The notes beneath the pieces were generated by a model. It had not been told where the DNA came from and did not search any database. It saw only the letters and a list, made by a program, of their open reading frames with translations. A DNA stretch of 64,000 nt from Chiua virens (taxonomy: Eukaryota; Basidiomycota; Agaricomycetes; Boletales; Boletaceae). The stretch spans positions 930,001 to 994,000 of the forward strand of contig JAHNUO010000014.1 in the NCBI GenBank assembly GCA_019787685.1, written 5' to 3'. The position numbers were made by a program, and so were the translations under genes. Within the stretch, counting starts at the first letter, position 1, and each line of letters starts with the position of its first letter. This document shows, piece after piece, positions 23,639 through 35,545 of the stretch.

Positions 23639-23999
23639 GACCGTGAAGGACGGGATGTTACAGGAAGGATTGAGTAGCTATGAACGATGAAAAGACGGAC
23701 GAGGCCGATAGCTCGAGCGGACTCGGAGGTGGCCGCAGGAAGAGAAGCGCTGCAGCCGTCTCGCGCAGACTACGCCCTGCGTCGCCTCGTGCCTTGGCTT
23801 ACGTAGGCCACCAACTGGGTCGCATAAGAGCGAGTAAGAGCCACGCTACGGAGAGGCAATGAAACACCGTTACGTGCATTGGCAAGTGCAAGTGCAAGAC
23901 GGGAGAAAGCGGCGCGGAGAGTAGCCATTTGGGTGTGATGGAGGAAGAGGAACAGAAGAACAAGGCATGACGGACACGGACGGACGCGGAGTCGCGCGC

Positions 24000-25333
24000 A
24001 GATCCGATTCATTCAAACATGGCCAAGGGGCCCGTCATCGTCGTCTTCGGGGTCCAGTTCTGCGATCGTGATCGATAACATCTGTTCGGCACTGGTGGAC
24101 AGAAGTCTTACAAGCCTTTACACCATCATCAACACAACGGGCTCTCATGCCAGCGAGAGACTCCTGGGTAACTTGCTTCAATCGGCCCCTGCCGTGGATG
24201 GCCAACGAAGGAGCGCAGGGGGGACGGTGATAAGTATGAGAGTAGTAGGAATGCGCAATTGGCTTGGAGAGTGAAGGGATCGGCCTCTTGGTTGGTCAGT
24301 TCAAACCCCCGTTCCAGCGAGATCAACACGAAGAGAACAAAAGCCAAAGGCAAGGGCTCGATCCGAGCACCTCAGGAAGATTCCGCGCCAGCCCCTTGAG
24401 AGGCGTAGCACCCTCAGGCCTCAGGCCTCAGCGCTCAGCATTGGGGTGCAGTAATTCGCCTGAATTTGCTTCACAGCTGTTTTGATGTCAAACAGAGCCA
24501 AATAAACAACCCCGCATGCGACGATCGCATGGGCCACTGCGTGTCCCGAAGGAAAATCAAGGTAATCTTACTTACTGACAAGTCACTAGCTATATACACT
24601 CACTGCGGATGCAAGAGAACAAACTGCGTGGATTAGGCACTGAAAAGGCAAATAAAGAAGGTAGTAGTCAGAGTTGGCATTGGCCAGATAAACTTGTAGA
24701 TTAGAATCGAAGAAGCAACAAAATCGCATGCAAATCCCAGATCGAATATGAACAGAATCAGCGGTCGAATTTCCAATCGTCTCGCACTAGATACTCAATC
24801 CGACCTTATAACTAGTGAGCGCCCCTGGCGCTTTGGCACCTTGCTTGCCAAGGAGTTCGATTCGTAGTTAAGATGATAATGTACAGTGTGTTTTTGAGGC
24901 CAATGTCTGCTGCAACGATTTGTATACACATGTTAATTTGTATTTATTTGTGTGGACGTTTTGCACACGAACTCTAAGATGTGACCTTGCTTTGCAAGCA
25001 AGGTGACAAGCAAGTGATACATGTCGTTTCATATCGGAAAATATCATGCTCAGGCGAATAAACAGGCAGATTATGATGTGCATTTGCTCGGACTAGACAG
25101 AAGATGATTCCCTCCTGGTGATCCACCGGCTGCAAAAAATGCTTCCTACACCGTTTTCCCCTCTCCAACCACCGACCATGTACACAGGCTAACCTTCCCA
25201 GGCGTAGCGACGCCCTGGAGGGGCCCCAACCGCTACCATTCCATCCGCAAATCACTAAGTTCGATAGAGAAAACATGCACCATCCCGGCGCACATTACAC
25301 TCCGCAGACCCTTCCCCAGATTGACCCCAGCCT
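24000..25333. other. No gene recognised; small inverted repeat
   Basis: Holds a CATGCGA-CGA-TCGCATG inverted repeat at 24515-24531 and a local GGCCTCA duplication near 24415. Bases near 24560 (AAGGTAATCTTACTTACTGACAAGT) resemble a stretch near 28434 (AAGGTAACCTTGCTTACTGACAAGT), suggesting a dispersed repeat end. No coding motif. Confidence 0.4.
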
Positions 25334-25886
25334 TCAGAACGACGTGTTGTTCACAAGCGAAGAAGGTGGAGGACAACCCATGCGAGGATCGCGCGCGAGG
25401 AGATAGCATCGAAAAAATGAAAAAGGATCCGGAACGAAGGCGCTTGACTGAATTACGACAACATCGCCCCAAAGGAAGTGTCAGATTTGGACTGCGGGAC
25501 ACGGAAAGAGTAAGAAGTCGCAGATATGTATGCGGAGTGACGCCAGGATAGCTTTGAGGGGGATTGCAACGATATGGAATCGAGACGAACAAGCTCATCT
25601 AGGCGGAGGAGGCCAAAAAAGCCAGTGAAGAGTAAAATGAGAAAGGTGATTTGCGTAAAACAGGTGGAGAGAAACGCCACATTGCACCCTTGAGGGTACG
25701 GACAACAAGGGAAGAACGACAAGCTTCACGGACGCCAGGATAATAAAGTTCGAGTTCGTTTACGATCCTAGTGAAGTAAGTACGGACGGATCGTGGCTCA
25801 ATGTGAGACGACATAAAGGTAATGTAAAGCGGCAAAGCGTCGACGGTAGGACAAGAGTCGAGGTGATGGAGACTGCAAAAACTCAA
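25334..25886 (-). pseudogene. Lone tyrosine-recombinase-like fragment
   Basis: Three successive minus-strand frames read as a fungal tyrosine recombinase-like protein: YITFMSSHIEPRSVRTYFTR (SAM-like N-domain), SSLVVRTLKGAMWRF, then a frame change to LFTGFFGLLRLDELV and SYSFRVPQSKSDTSF, then another to DVVVIQSSAF and FFRCYLLARDPRMG, ending at a stop. The catalytic HxxR and Tyr segment is not found downstream. It is unlike the recombinases of the two retroelements here and closer, from memory, to the stand-alone (Crypton-like) recombinases common in Agaricomycetes. No reverse transcriptase is nearby. Confidence 0.55.
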
Positions 25887-26670
25887 GTGAGAGTTTAATT
25901 ACCTTGCTTGACAAGGTTTCTATCGCCCCCATAATTTGTGGGAACAACTTACCACTGAAAGACCTTCCTTTTTTATCACTTCCTTTTATGTATCACTACT
26001 ATTATATAATCTCGTGCGTTCAAGCAAGGTTTCTGCCGCTGCAGGCGGCATTTCCAAGTACAGAGGAATAAGAGATATGAGACGATGAGAGACTAGCCCG
26101 AAACTGAAGGACCGAAAGACAAAGCGCACCTGGACTACAAGAAAGTTAGGGAAGGATTGGACCTACCCGTACTCCTAACTAGGCGGAGAAAGGTGGCGTG
26201 CTGACGAAGGCAGTGTATAAATTAATCTGAATTCACGAATATCTCGGACATAGACGCTGTGCTGTCCCAATTTACTTCCCAATCAATTCCAAGTATTTAA
26301 GCAGTGCGTAGATGAACTTACATAATAAAAGCCCAGATGAGCCCTCATGCTTGCCTGCAGCAACCAATGAATCCTCCAGACTTCTTTCGGAGTGCTACCA
26401 ACACGGTGAGAGACAGTATCAGCTTCAGGAGACTTCTCGGCAACGTCTAGACCCAGGGCCGGAATGACTGCGCTTGATGGGACATTGGCATCATCGTTTG
26501 CATCCGAGTCGGCATTCTCATTTTGCAGTCGATGGACTACCCCAGTTCGTGGTTAAAGTGATCTGATCATGAAGGACTGGATGCCAAGTGCGAAGAGCCC
26601 AGGATGATGACTGGATGATCATCTCGGAGGATGACCTCCACTGTGAGTAGATGTCATAATTGTATTATAC
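25887..26670. other. No gene recognised
   Basis: AT-rich, stop-rich sequence. Contains CAAGCAAGGTTTCTGCCGCTGCAGGCGG near 26020-26050 in pieces, whose reverse complement resembles the repeat at 26671-26713. Confidence 0.35.
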
Positions 26671-26713
26671 TTGGGTAGCACCGTGCTTTGCCGGTAGAAA
26701 CCTTGTTTACCAC
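26671..26713. repeat. Dispersed 43-bp repeat, copy A
   Basis: Shares 43 aligned bases with 34629-34671 (GCCGG then AGAAACCTTGTTTACCAC), differing mainly by transitions. A short GC-rich hairpin sits in the 5' half. It lies about 300 bp upstream of a Helitron helicase tail. Confidence 0.6.
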
Positions 26714-27004
26714 ATCGCAAATACTATGGCAACTGCAGGGCTCACCATATCAAGACACTCCGTTTGCTCATCATAACCAATCCAGCATATCCCAAAACCA
26801 ACTTTAACGCTGACCCTGGGAAGGATCATGTATTAGTCACTCCACGCCATTCCATGCACCGTGTGCCATCATGAAGGCAAGACGGGCTTTGTCTGCCGAG
26901 CATGTGACAGTATACAAGGACAACCACTTATGTTAAGCGAGAAATATGCTGTCACACATAAAAAATCCAAGGGTCAGGGAGACAGGAAGAACAAGCTGGG
27001 TTGC

Positions 27005-27588
27005 CAAACGTGGTGGAGCTGGCAATAAACATGCCAGTCATGGTGATGTTTAATGTTAAGACAAGTCTTGACGTTGCAAACGGTTCGCGTGGAGAAATGT
27101 TGGAATCATTCTGGATGCGCGTGACAGAAGCCAGTTAGAAGCATCAAGCAAAGTTATTGAATTGACTTACCCGCCACTGTACATCTTGGTGAAGCTACAT
27201 CAAACCAAGGCAAAGAAGCTGGAAGGATTGGAAGAGGACGTGCTACCACTTGTCCCAATGGAGCGGTCATTTCACATTCTTCACATTCAGCACCAAGGGA
27301 TGGATAAAACCATCAAGCAGCAGCAGTTACCACTCACAACGGCATACACATTCACAGACTACCAGTCACAAGGACAAACTATTGAGAGACTCGTGGTTGA
27401 CGTTGGGACACCACCCTCAGGAGACCTGACAGCATTCAATGTATACATTGGCTCTATCACACAGTTGAGGTCATGAAAGCATTCAATTGCTGAGGGACTT
27501 TGACAAAAAACTGTTTACAACACACCCAAGTGAACACCTGCAGGCAGAAGATGCACATCTCAGCATGTTATATCAATGCATTAGATAA
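27005..27588 (+). pseudogene. Helitron/PIF1-like helicase C-terminus, cop 1
   Basis: Reads LPNVVELAINMPVMVMFNVK with TSLDVANGSRGEM, a frame change, then YPPLYILVKLHQTKAKKLEG, VLPLVPMERSF, LTTAYTFTDYQSQGQTIERL and VDVGTPPSGDLTAFN, then a second frame change and IQLLRDFDKKLF to the TAA at 27586-27588. These blocks match the last third of the PIF1-family helicase carried by Helitrons (DVANG motif and the YxFTDYxSQGQT motif VI region). A free-standing PIF1 is an alternative, but only the tail is present and it is broken. Confidence 0.7.
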
Positions 27589-28576
27589 ACTGACAGCTGA
27601 CTGGTGGGAACAGATGAAGGCCTAAGTATAAATACACAAGCACGAGCATGTAGTAGTGTTCGAAATGGTTCAATCAGTAAAGTTCCCTCGGGAAAACTCG
27701 GCCCCCCTTATCGGGAGATCCCATGACAAATTTTGTTCATGCATTTCCAAGTTGAGGGACCTTGGTAAACAAGGTAACTTACTGTAGTGAATTCAAAGCT
27801 TCATTCTGTGCTTAATCGATGTGGTTGCCGCACCTCCGGCCGTAAACGCCCAGCGCCACACAATACTGGTGGTTGCTAAATCTAGCAACATAACGGGTAA
27901 CGGCAGTCTGGTTGCTAGCATCTGGGGTCAGAGGTACGCGTAATGCTCCGAAAGTCGGTCGCATCCATGCAGAAAGCTGCAGTAATGACGTCGTGTCAGC
28001 GGCGATCAGTCCTGCATGAACACACCTACCATCCCTCGCATGTCTATTGCCATCCACTGGGTGATCAACGGATGTGTGGCCTGCAAAATGAACGGCGTAC
28101 CTCGAAACACCTGCTCGACCACCTCCCGGTGTTTCCTCACGGACAGTGTACAGGTGCACTGTCAGACGTACCCTCGAACGCTGCAATAGCTTTCGAGTAT
28201 AGTCTGTGAATTGATTGGATTAGCGGTGCGTCGGGGCTCGGAGTACAACCTGGTCCAGCGAATTGATATGGCACGTACTCTAGTTCCGAGTCAGCCTCGG
28301 GAGCCAAGACGTCATTCCTCAGGGGGCATGTGGAAGAGAGAAAATAGAGTCAAAAACATCAACAAGAAATTTGAAATCCGACTATAAGGAACGTGATCAC
28401 GTGTCGCGGAGGCAGTGCTGTCAAAGTAAAGTCAAGGTAACCTTGCTTACTGACAAGTTACTGTAAGAACACAGACACCGCGCAGTCCCCAAGTTGCTTC
28501 GCAATCGTTTCCAAGTATTTAAGCAGCGCGTAGATGAACTTTGTAATCAAGGCAGCGTCCGCTAGAGACCCAGATA
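27589..28576. other. Intergenic, no gene recognised
   Basis: Short frames only. Contains dispersed-repeat-like stretches near 27770 and 28434 (AAGGTAAC...TTACTG). Confidence 0.4.
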
Positions 28577-30078
28577 TCAGAACAAACCACCGAGGTTCAC
28601 TAACGGCCCCGGATCCCTCCAGTCGCCTTTGCGCATTTCTACAAAGGCGTCGCCTACTCCCAATAGCGACATCACGCCATCCAAAACATCCAGCGCGCGC
28701 GCACGGTCTCCATTCAACTCCAGGGAAATAATTTCCCACTCACTTAATGGAGGACATTCAGCTTCCTCTTCCAGGACGCGCTGCTCCAGGCGGTCGATGA
28801 TCGAACGAATGCCGATGAGACAGCGACGGTGAAATTCTGCAATGATTTCATCATTTAATAGTGATGTGTACATTCCTTACAGGAAATCTAGAACTTACGG
28901 CGCGTAGGTGCGAAGGCGGGCAATGCCATGGCCATCCGGCATATTTTTTGCAACATGCCTGGATGTGCGGAGTTGCTGGCCGATGGCCTTCGCTCTCCTC
29001 CCTGATCCAACCCGAAGTCGTAGACAACGGCAAACTCCGTGAGGTGCATGGTGTCATAGCAGTACATATGACCGCCCGACGTGACCGAATGACAGGGCGT
29101 GTAGACCATATGGTTAATGCCTGGCGGTTGAATGCTTGACGACAGGCTTATTATTGGATCACAAGCACAAAAGTATTTCCGCTCACAGGACAGCATCCTC
29201 TTCCAGAACGACCGTCCCCACTTCTACTCCCCGGTCAACCGTTTCTGCCGCCAACGGCTGAGTATAGTACCTATCCCAGGCATCGATGACCGCTCTCTGA
29301 TCCTGGTGGTCAACGTCTTTGAGGATAATGTACCCCCAGAACTTCCCCCCCCCTCGCATGAATGAGAATGTGAGATATCCTGCAGCGTCATGATGGGGAT
29401 ATGTGAGGAAGCCAGCATGGGTAATGAGATCCCAACCGGTGCTGTTAAGACCATCCACGTACATAACCCGCGGGGCAGTATCCGTGACAACCGCTCGGGG
29501 GGAGTCAGCACTCGGGGCAGCACTGTATCCTTCTCGATGGACAGCCCGCAGAGCATACTGATCATCCATCAATCGCCTGTTAGCGCAACGATAAGTTTTA
29601 TACCCAGTATTACTGTTACTCTTGCACGGACCGAACCAGAGCAGGGACCTCCTGGTCGGGACAGGGAAGGTCTAGACAATTCCACACCTCTTTTCCCTCC
29701 CTGGCCGCCTCGACGAAGTCCTTGAGAGTGCCAAATTTGATGATCGAATTATACACTCGGTCCTCTAATTTAGTTCCGAATAGCCTTTCACGTTCCCTGG
29801 CATCTATTCTGCAGATCAAGAAACAAAATCAACAACGGAAAAATGATCAAACCTTGATAACTGATTTTCTGATCAACAGGAGGCATGTAACCCTCGATTG
29901 CCTCCATGGTCACCTCCACCAAGGCCTCCGGTCGCCATCCACGCAAGAGTACTGCACTTCCATGGGACAGAATGTTGCGAATTCGAATTACGTCCTCCGC
30001 AAGACCCTGGGGGTTTATTGCTACCACCAGGGGATATATCCCGTAAGGGAGATCTTCGGCTGGGGGTCCGCTTGCCAT
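28577..30078 (-). CDS. JmjC-like 2OG-Fe(II) oxygenase, 431 residues, five exons
   Basis: Exons 30078-29853, 29803-29620, 29576-29187, 29134-28899 and 28836-28577 splice in frame to a 431-residue protein. Exon 1 has IRNILSHGSAVLLRGWRPEA, a JmjC-like opening; exon 2 has WNCLDLPCPD. The iron site is HxD at His198-Asp200 (GFLTYPHHDAAG) with a distal His275 in PPGINHMVYTP, followed by SGGHMYCYDTMHLTE. This order is the cupin signature of JmjC-type hydroxylases/demethylases acting with 2-oxoglutarate and Fe(II). The C-terminal about 160 residues are helical and Glu-rich. No chromatin-reader domain is present, so the substrate is unknown. I recall it as an expanded Agaricomycete family. No lesion seen. 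Confidence 0.8.
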
Positions 30079-30984
30079 GAATCGCGTAGCTTGGGAATCC
30101 TAGAATTCCATGAGTAACAAACCAAGTTATTAACATCCTCGACAGTTTAGACCCCTATACCTTTGCACAGGTTGTTGGCGCCCATGTTTCTAGGGAGTGA
30201 GCAGGCCACTCTACTTTCCGCATCCTGGAGGGCTGATGATGCTCTTGTTTCACGATAAACCTGTGGTTCTCTAAAGTAATTCAGTAAACAAGAGTTCTTT
30301 GAAGCAGCAAAGGGTAACCCTCACTCTGGAAAGCTGTGAGAAACTCGCTGTGTCTGCCTAATTTCTCAACTGGCTGGTCGAGATCCATTGAATTAGATTC
30401 TGTTCGGGATTGTATCGTAGCTCGCTTGACTCGAGCTGCGAAGCCTGAGGTCGCCGTTGGCAGGGAGCGCGCTGGGAAAATTAGTCGCGCCTACTACTTA
30501 GGTCTGCCGGACTTTAAAACCTAACTTAGCGGTCCGACCCGCGTTTAATTTCCTTATAGGTTCGTTGGTCATGCAAAATAGCCCAGGTCTGGTTCCCTTA
30601 TCCTCAAATGTTGTTCATCATTTGGATGCAAGATTTGCGCACAAGAGGCCTGAAACGCCTCAACGATACCGCGCTCGGGGTGCAGATCCTCCAATAATGC
30701 GCAGTATCCTCGCCTGTGATTGAGCGACGATTCCCCAAATACTGGTTACATGATGGTGTGCCAGTGCGAGCACGTCGCTGCTTTCCGTCCCTGCAGATGG
30801 ATGATCAACCGATAGTGTGAGCCATGACACGGAGCAGGATGGAGTCACATACCTTTTCCCCTTGAGCTCGACTTTGATGAGCTGATGGCCTCAGTGTTTC
30901 CGCCAAAAGTCCGGTAAGTTCTTCCTGGCTGTCACGGCAGAGTTGTAAGTGCAGCGTCGGGGCGCAAGGTGTTCTGAGTGAGTG
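30079..30984. other. Upstream of JmjC-like gene; no gene recognised
   Basis: Presumed promoter region of the minus-strand JmjC-like gene, with no motif recognised. Frames at 30660-30993 (minus) may be decayed 3' sequence of the pseudogene at 30985-31653. Confidence 0.35.
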
Positions 30985-31653
30985 GGTACGCACAGTTATA
31001 GTCGCCTTTGATTATCTTCATGAGCCTGGATTCCATCTCGCTAAGCTTTCGGACAAGTGCCTGTGGGTTCTTCTTCATGACTCATCAGGGTCTTCCTTGC
31101 TAATGAGACCTCGGTTGTATCCAAGTTCTTCAGTCGCTGTGACCCATTTCCTTGGGGTCATCTTGTGTGAGACCCACTGAAACTCCAACCGCATGTCCAT
31201 GAATTCGAAGAGGAATAATTCTGCGCTGCCTTGGATTTTCAGTGAGTGGTCGTCAATCTCAGTGGCAAGCGCGAAAAGCCTCTGAAAGCACGTTGGACCG
31301 GGGGGCTGATGGCAATGCAAAGGCTGGGGAAACATTGGGGGACTTCAGAGGTTGTCAATGAGCACTTGCCGGTTTAAGTCCCTTAATTGTTGAGAACTTG
31401 AAGTATGTGTCTAGAGTACGAGCCTCGGGGGCCTGATCAAGCGACTGGGGCTGCCGGTGGGGACTGATCCGAGCCTTAGTGCACTGGTGGCCCAAGTCAC
31501 CATCACTCCGCTGGTGGTGATTAGCGTGGTCTGTGGCTGTGTCTGTGGAGTTGAGGAAACCTGAAGGTGCCACGGAAGAGGCTTGATCCAGGCAATCAAA
31601 TGTATGCGTTTATGGACTATCGAGCCGCGGCGCATTTGGAGGCCGGTTTCCAC
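30985..31653 (-). pseudogene. Uncharacterised basidiomycete protein, probably decayed
   Basis: The best conserved stretch is FMDMRLEFQWVSHKMTPRKW with VTATEELGYN, followed after an in-frame TGA by KKNPQALVRKLSEMES and LMKIIKGDYNC. From memory, TPxKWVxAT...YN and NPRALMxKLGEME blocks occur together in an expanded Agaricomycete family of unknown function. Upstream frames to 31653 are proline/serine-rich and could be exons, but I could not build a continuous model. Confidence 0.4.
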
Positions 31654-31659
31654 TGAGGC

Positions 31660-32492
31660 AGGATCTAACTCATTATGACACCACGGCGGACCGCGCAGCA
31701 GATGGACACTATTCTACATGGTCATACAAATACCGAGCATACTAATTCCAGGTCTCATGCAATGGAGAATTTTAATGCACGCTCGATGCTTATAGCGCTT
31801 ACTCCTCATCACTGCATGCAAGTCTGGAAAAGAGGGGGGTGGGTGCAGGGGGACGTGGAGTAGATGTATGCAACGGACGGACCACACCTGGAGATTCCGT
31901 AGAGGGATGGATGGAGTGTTCAGATAGTGAATTTTCAGGTGCAGAACCAGAAGGGCGAAGGCCTGAGATGGACGCTACATGTGTCGCACGTGATGAATAC
32001 GATGAACAAATGACAATGTTTGCTACTCAAGTACTCACATGTGGGGTGCGAGCTTTTGTAAGGTGTTTTCTTCTTCCTGCCTAATCCGGCCCTTTGAGTA
32101 GTGTACCACGGGTTGAATATCGGGGTAGTTTTACCTTGGGTTGCCTGAGACTTCTTTCTACTGTTCCCACTGCCAGAGGACTCTGCTTCCGTCGAAAAAT
32201 TGGCTCAGGACCGTCGTGCCTTAAGATCGCTGAACAGATATACCATTATTGCTCAAGGTCACGGGATGTCTTCTGGTGGGCGCTACTAGGGGCGTGTCAG
32301 AAGCACGTCAGAATGTCCTTCAATCAACCCATGCGGATACCTTCAATGTCCCCTCCGAGGAAACGTGCAACCCGATCTGCGAGTGCTTGCCACTCATCGG
32401 CCATCTTAACATTCATGGTGATGAACTGATATCTAGCACCGGACCAAATGTCGTCTTTATCATCCTGCTCTTTGTAGAATGCAACCCAATCT
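31660..32492. other. No gene recognised
   Basis: Short plus-strand frames without motifs or consistent splice signals. Confidence 0.35.
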
Positions 32493-33101
32493 TTATGAAT
32501 GAGTGAGTATTACTGTGCTTCCCATTTGATTATTACACGCGCCTATGTCATGGAACCCTTCTTTCAAGATGGTTTCCAAACGGGTATTTGGATGGTTTAC
32601 TAGCCACCTACAGACCACATCGTGCTCATGGCGACCAACATAATACTCTACCAAAAGATAGAGATCAAACAAGTTGCAACGGAAGTCAGTGCGACCCCGA
32701 TTGGTCCTGAAGCGTGCGGACGCCATTAATCCCCCCCCGATGGCATCCATATACCAAATGTATTTCTGGATCGTCTGCTTAATATGCGCAGAAAGTACCA
32801 CACCATCTTTCACTAGCTCAGTCCGAGAATTCAACTCCATGAACACGTGATGGCGCCAGAGGAAGTGGCGCAGATGAGTGTGATAGATGATCGGAAGCTG
32901 GATGTCGCCCAATAAGCTGGGTTGCGAATTGGCCCAGCCAAGCACCTGGATAACGCAGAAGTCCCCCTCGGCAACATTTTTGACATAGTAGCGGGTGATG
33001 CTGATCTTGTTAATTTCGTGAAGGGTAGGGACTTCGGGAGGGAAGAATAAGTCAGCCATTGGACCTAGTAACTGCTGAGCGGGTTTATTTATGTACGCCA
33101 T
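32493..33101 (-). CDS. Hypothetical protein, 202 residues
   Basis: A single open frame of 202 codons starting MAYINKPAQQLLGPMADLFF. It includes ISITRYYVKNVAEGDFCVIQ, HTHLRHFLWRHHVFMEL, MDAIGGGLMASARFRTNRG and LYLLVEYYVGRHEHDVVCRW. It has no signal peptide or clear membrane helix and no motif I recognise. Composition is protein-like, with few low-complexity stretches. It lies divergent to the gene at 33356, sharing an upstream region of about 250 bp. Confidence 0.45.
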   Translation of the reverse strand: MAYINKPAQQLLGPMADLFFPPEVPTLHEINKISITRYYVKNVAEGDFCVIQVLGWANSQPSLLGDIQLPIIYHTHLRHFLWRHHVFMELNSRTELVKDGVVLSAHIKQTIQKYIWYMDAIGGGLMASARFRTNRGRTDFRCNLFDLYLLVEYYVGRHEHDVVCRWLVNHPNTRLETILKEGFHDIGACNNQMGSTVILTHS

Positions 33102-33355
33102 TTGGGCGCAGGGTTAATTATACGCAGCCGCCAGGGAAATTGCGAAGGTTGGCGGTGTTTCAATTGGCTTACTAATACACCCAACTGGACCAACATGACC
33201 AATCAGCGCTCAGCGACCAATTCCGCAACTTTTTTGTTCCTGGGGACATCCGGCAACTTCCGGAATCCAGACAGGCTGATGCCGTAGTTCCCTGATTTAA
33301 CGATTTGGTTACTTGGGGAGGTCCAGGAATTTACTCACTGCCACTTATCTATATA

Positions 33356-34365
33356 ATGCCACCTCGAACGCGACTCAGTGCTGCAGAGCGACCTCCGCAG
33401 CAGGTTCTCGCTGAAATCTGCACCCATGTGCAACTCACATTGAAAGAGATACAATCCTGGCCTCAAACTCAAGACGTCGGCGAGCGGTTGTTGCAACTCG
33501 CTAAACCAATGACGGTTCTCCGCGCCGAACTTGTAAGTAGAGTCGCCTGTGCCCAATTTTATGAGGGTCACCTACCGAACACATGACACAGCAAAGAGTT
33601 CGTGCACTAGAACCTCATGTAGAATACATCCCCAAGGTCGTAGTCTCCCTCGATGCACATCTGAGCCACCCCACTGGACCCTTTCCAAATTTCACCGCCA
33701 TCGCTAACGAGGATACAACTATTGATCCTCATCATCCTTGGTTGAAAAAGGTCCGAATTGAGGTAGACAGTTCAACGGATCACGAAGCCAGACACCCTCT
33801 AGGGTCAGGAAAGTCGACCCCTCGCCCTACGCCCCGACCTCAAGAAAAGGGAGAGCACCAGGGATCGAGGAAATCCCCATACAAGTCTTACAGCGAAGAA
33901 TCTGGCATAGTAACCGAAGCAGTTGAAGGCGGGCTCGACGCCAACACCACCCCCATATTTGCTGGCAAGGGAAAACTTCGAGGTCGCTCTCCCTCTTCGC
34001 TCCAGTCGACTCACCAGCCCAGCGTGGATGTGGAGCATACGAGCACAGGCGCTGGCAGTGCAGAAGCAGAGCCTGCAAGCGAGAACCAGTCGCTACATCA
34101 GCCCGAATTTACAGTCCCGGGCACCAGCGCTGGCGATCCCCAGCCGCGGCCACCTTTGAAAAGAACCTTCGAAGCTAGCCACCCACCATCACGTCGCCCT
34201 AGGCATCGCACTAGGGACCAACCTCCCGCAAGCCTACCGTCTTGGAGCTCTGATCAAGTCTGCGAGTCGTGTGGGAAGCGGCCCATCGAGGATAGGATAT
34301 CTGCGTTGGAGGGCGTCATATTGCAACTATTGCATGCAATTGCGCAGTATCGGAGAGAGGGGTGA
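33356..34365 (+). CDS. Hypothetical protein, 316 residues, two exons
   Basis: Exon 33356-33532 joins 33592-34365 across a 59-bp intron (GTAAGT...GACACAG) in frame, giving MPPRTRLSAAERPP...VLRAELQRVRALEPHVEYI. The middle is a long Ser/Pro/Thr/Glu-rich, basic, probably disordered region. The C-terminus has a CESCGKRP pair and a short coiled-coil-like heptad stretch (RISALEGVILQLLHAIAQY). The start follows a TATATA-containing stretch immediately upstream; an earlier in-frame ATG at 33305 would add 17 residues. A disordered linker plus a C-terminal oligomerisation helix suggests a regulatory or adaptor role, but this is inference and I recognise no family. Confidence 0.55.
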
Positions 34366-34628
34366 ATCCCAGTGAAAACTGGTTCGGTCCTGGTGGGGTC
34401 GTTTGTGACCTGATACAAAATTTTCATATCTTTTCTGACCAAGTCCGAGATTTTCACACATGCCTCGTGATTCTAGGGTGTTTTGTTGCGGATCGATAAT
34501 AGTATCGTAGTAGTAGACGCATCACGTTGCATCCGCATTGTACACTTTCCACGTACACACAAAAATCGGTTTACCTCGAAATCCTCCCCACGATACTCTC
34601 CCATGGCAATTCTCGAAGGGAAATGAAC

Positions 34629-34671
34629 TTGGTGAGCGCCGCGCTTCGCCGGCAGAAACCTTGTTTACCAC
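34629..34671. repeat. Dispersed 43-bp repeat, copy B
   Basis: Counterpart of 26671-26713. The core GCGCCGCGCTTCGCCGGC can fold into a small hairpin, followed by AGAAACCTTGTTTACCAC. Most differences between the copies are C/T or A/G. Confidence 0.6.
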
Positions 34672-34718
34672 GTTTGTCATTGGATGCAATGATGTACAGG
34701 AGGACGCAGTAAGTGAGT

Positions 34719-35520
34719 TTAGATATGCAAATTATCTATGTTGCCTTCATCATTCTCTGAATTGGGCTTATCCGTGGCGGATAAGCGGTGTAATAATGAA
34801 ATAGCAATCATTTCTATTTGCGCGCGATGACCCCACTTTTCGATAAGAGGGTCTTTTACACGGTAATGTGTAATTTTGCCTTCAAGGAGGACAAGATCGT
34901 TCTTGTGAAGGTCGAGAGGGGAGAGGGTGTACATGTTTTTCTTGGCAGTCAGCATTTCACGGGCATCGTAAACCTCGGAAAACAGCGTCTGTGTACATAA
35001 CAGTAGAACAGAATAGTGGATAAAAGTTTGTGGGCGGTTGTTGAACAACATACCGTTTCTGATGAATTTTTGCTAGACTGCCACCTCGCAGCTCATAGTC
35101 CAATTCTGTGAGAACCAACCATCTCTGAAACAGATTGACATGTATGCAGGGGTGATTGTATGGTGACCTACTTTCGTTTGGTTCCGATAATTGTGCGAGA
35201 AGTTTTAAAGTTTGAATCCGAGCATGATCGCACATGGGCGTGACGGTCACGGATGCTTGTTTATCTGGGTACCCATTTTTTTCGAACCACAGAGTTAGGA
35301 TGTGTCCTATAATCCAGATTATGATTGGCTCATTTGTTCTCAGGTCGCAAAGAGTGGTCCGTCGCTCATGGTTAGGGTTGTATCTGCCCCACGAAGCAGT
35401 TGGGAGGATGTTGCCAAGTGAATATACAGATTTGCTTTTGTTGGCGTACGAACAAAGTTGGGAGATCCGACTAGCGATGGAGTTAGGGGAATTGCATGTC
35501 ACTGACGCCAACCGACACAC
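34719..35520 (-). CDS. Hypothetical protein, two frames not cleanly joined
   Basis: The upper frame (35520-34957) reads as plausible protein (TLCDLRTNEPIIIWIIGHIL, HVNLFQRWLVLTELDYELRG). The lower frame (to 34719) continues with TLFSEVYDAREMLTAKKN, LDLHKNDLVLLEGKITHYRV and IEMIAISLLHRL. A donor (GTATGT) and acceptor (TACACAG) lie at the junction but leave the frame shifted, so there is either a one-base lesion or a different exon structure. The LHKNDLVLLEGxxTxYRV block is, from memory, shared by small proteins in other Agaricomycete repeat regions. Function unknown. Confidence 0.4.
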
Positions 35521-35545
35521 CTTTTAACGTTATCGGGATACATAG

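Larger units (their letters stand above)
18920..23700 (-). mobile_element. Tyrosine-recombinase retrotransposon copy 1 (DIRS/Ngaro order)
   Basis: Domain order on the minus strand is Gag-like protein, Zn knuckle, reverse transcriptase, RNase H, tyrosine recombinase. No LTRs, DDE integrase or aspartic protease are seen, which defines YR retroelements. Several stops and frameshifts show it is inactive. The exact termini (split direct or inverted repeats) could not be fixed, so both ends are approximate. Confidence 0.8.
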
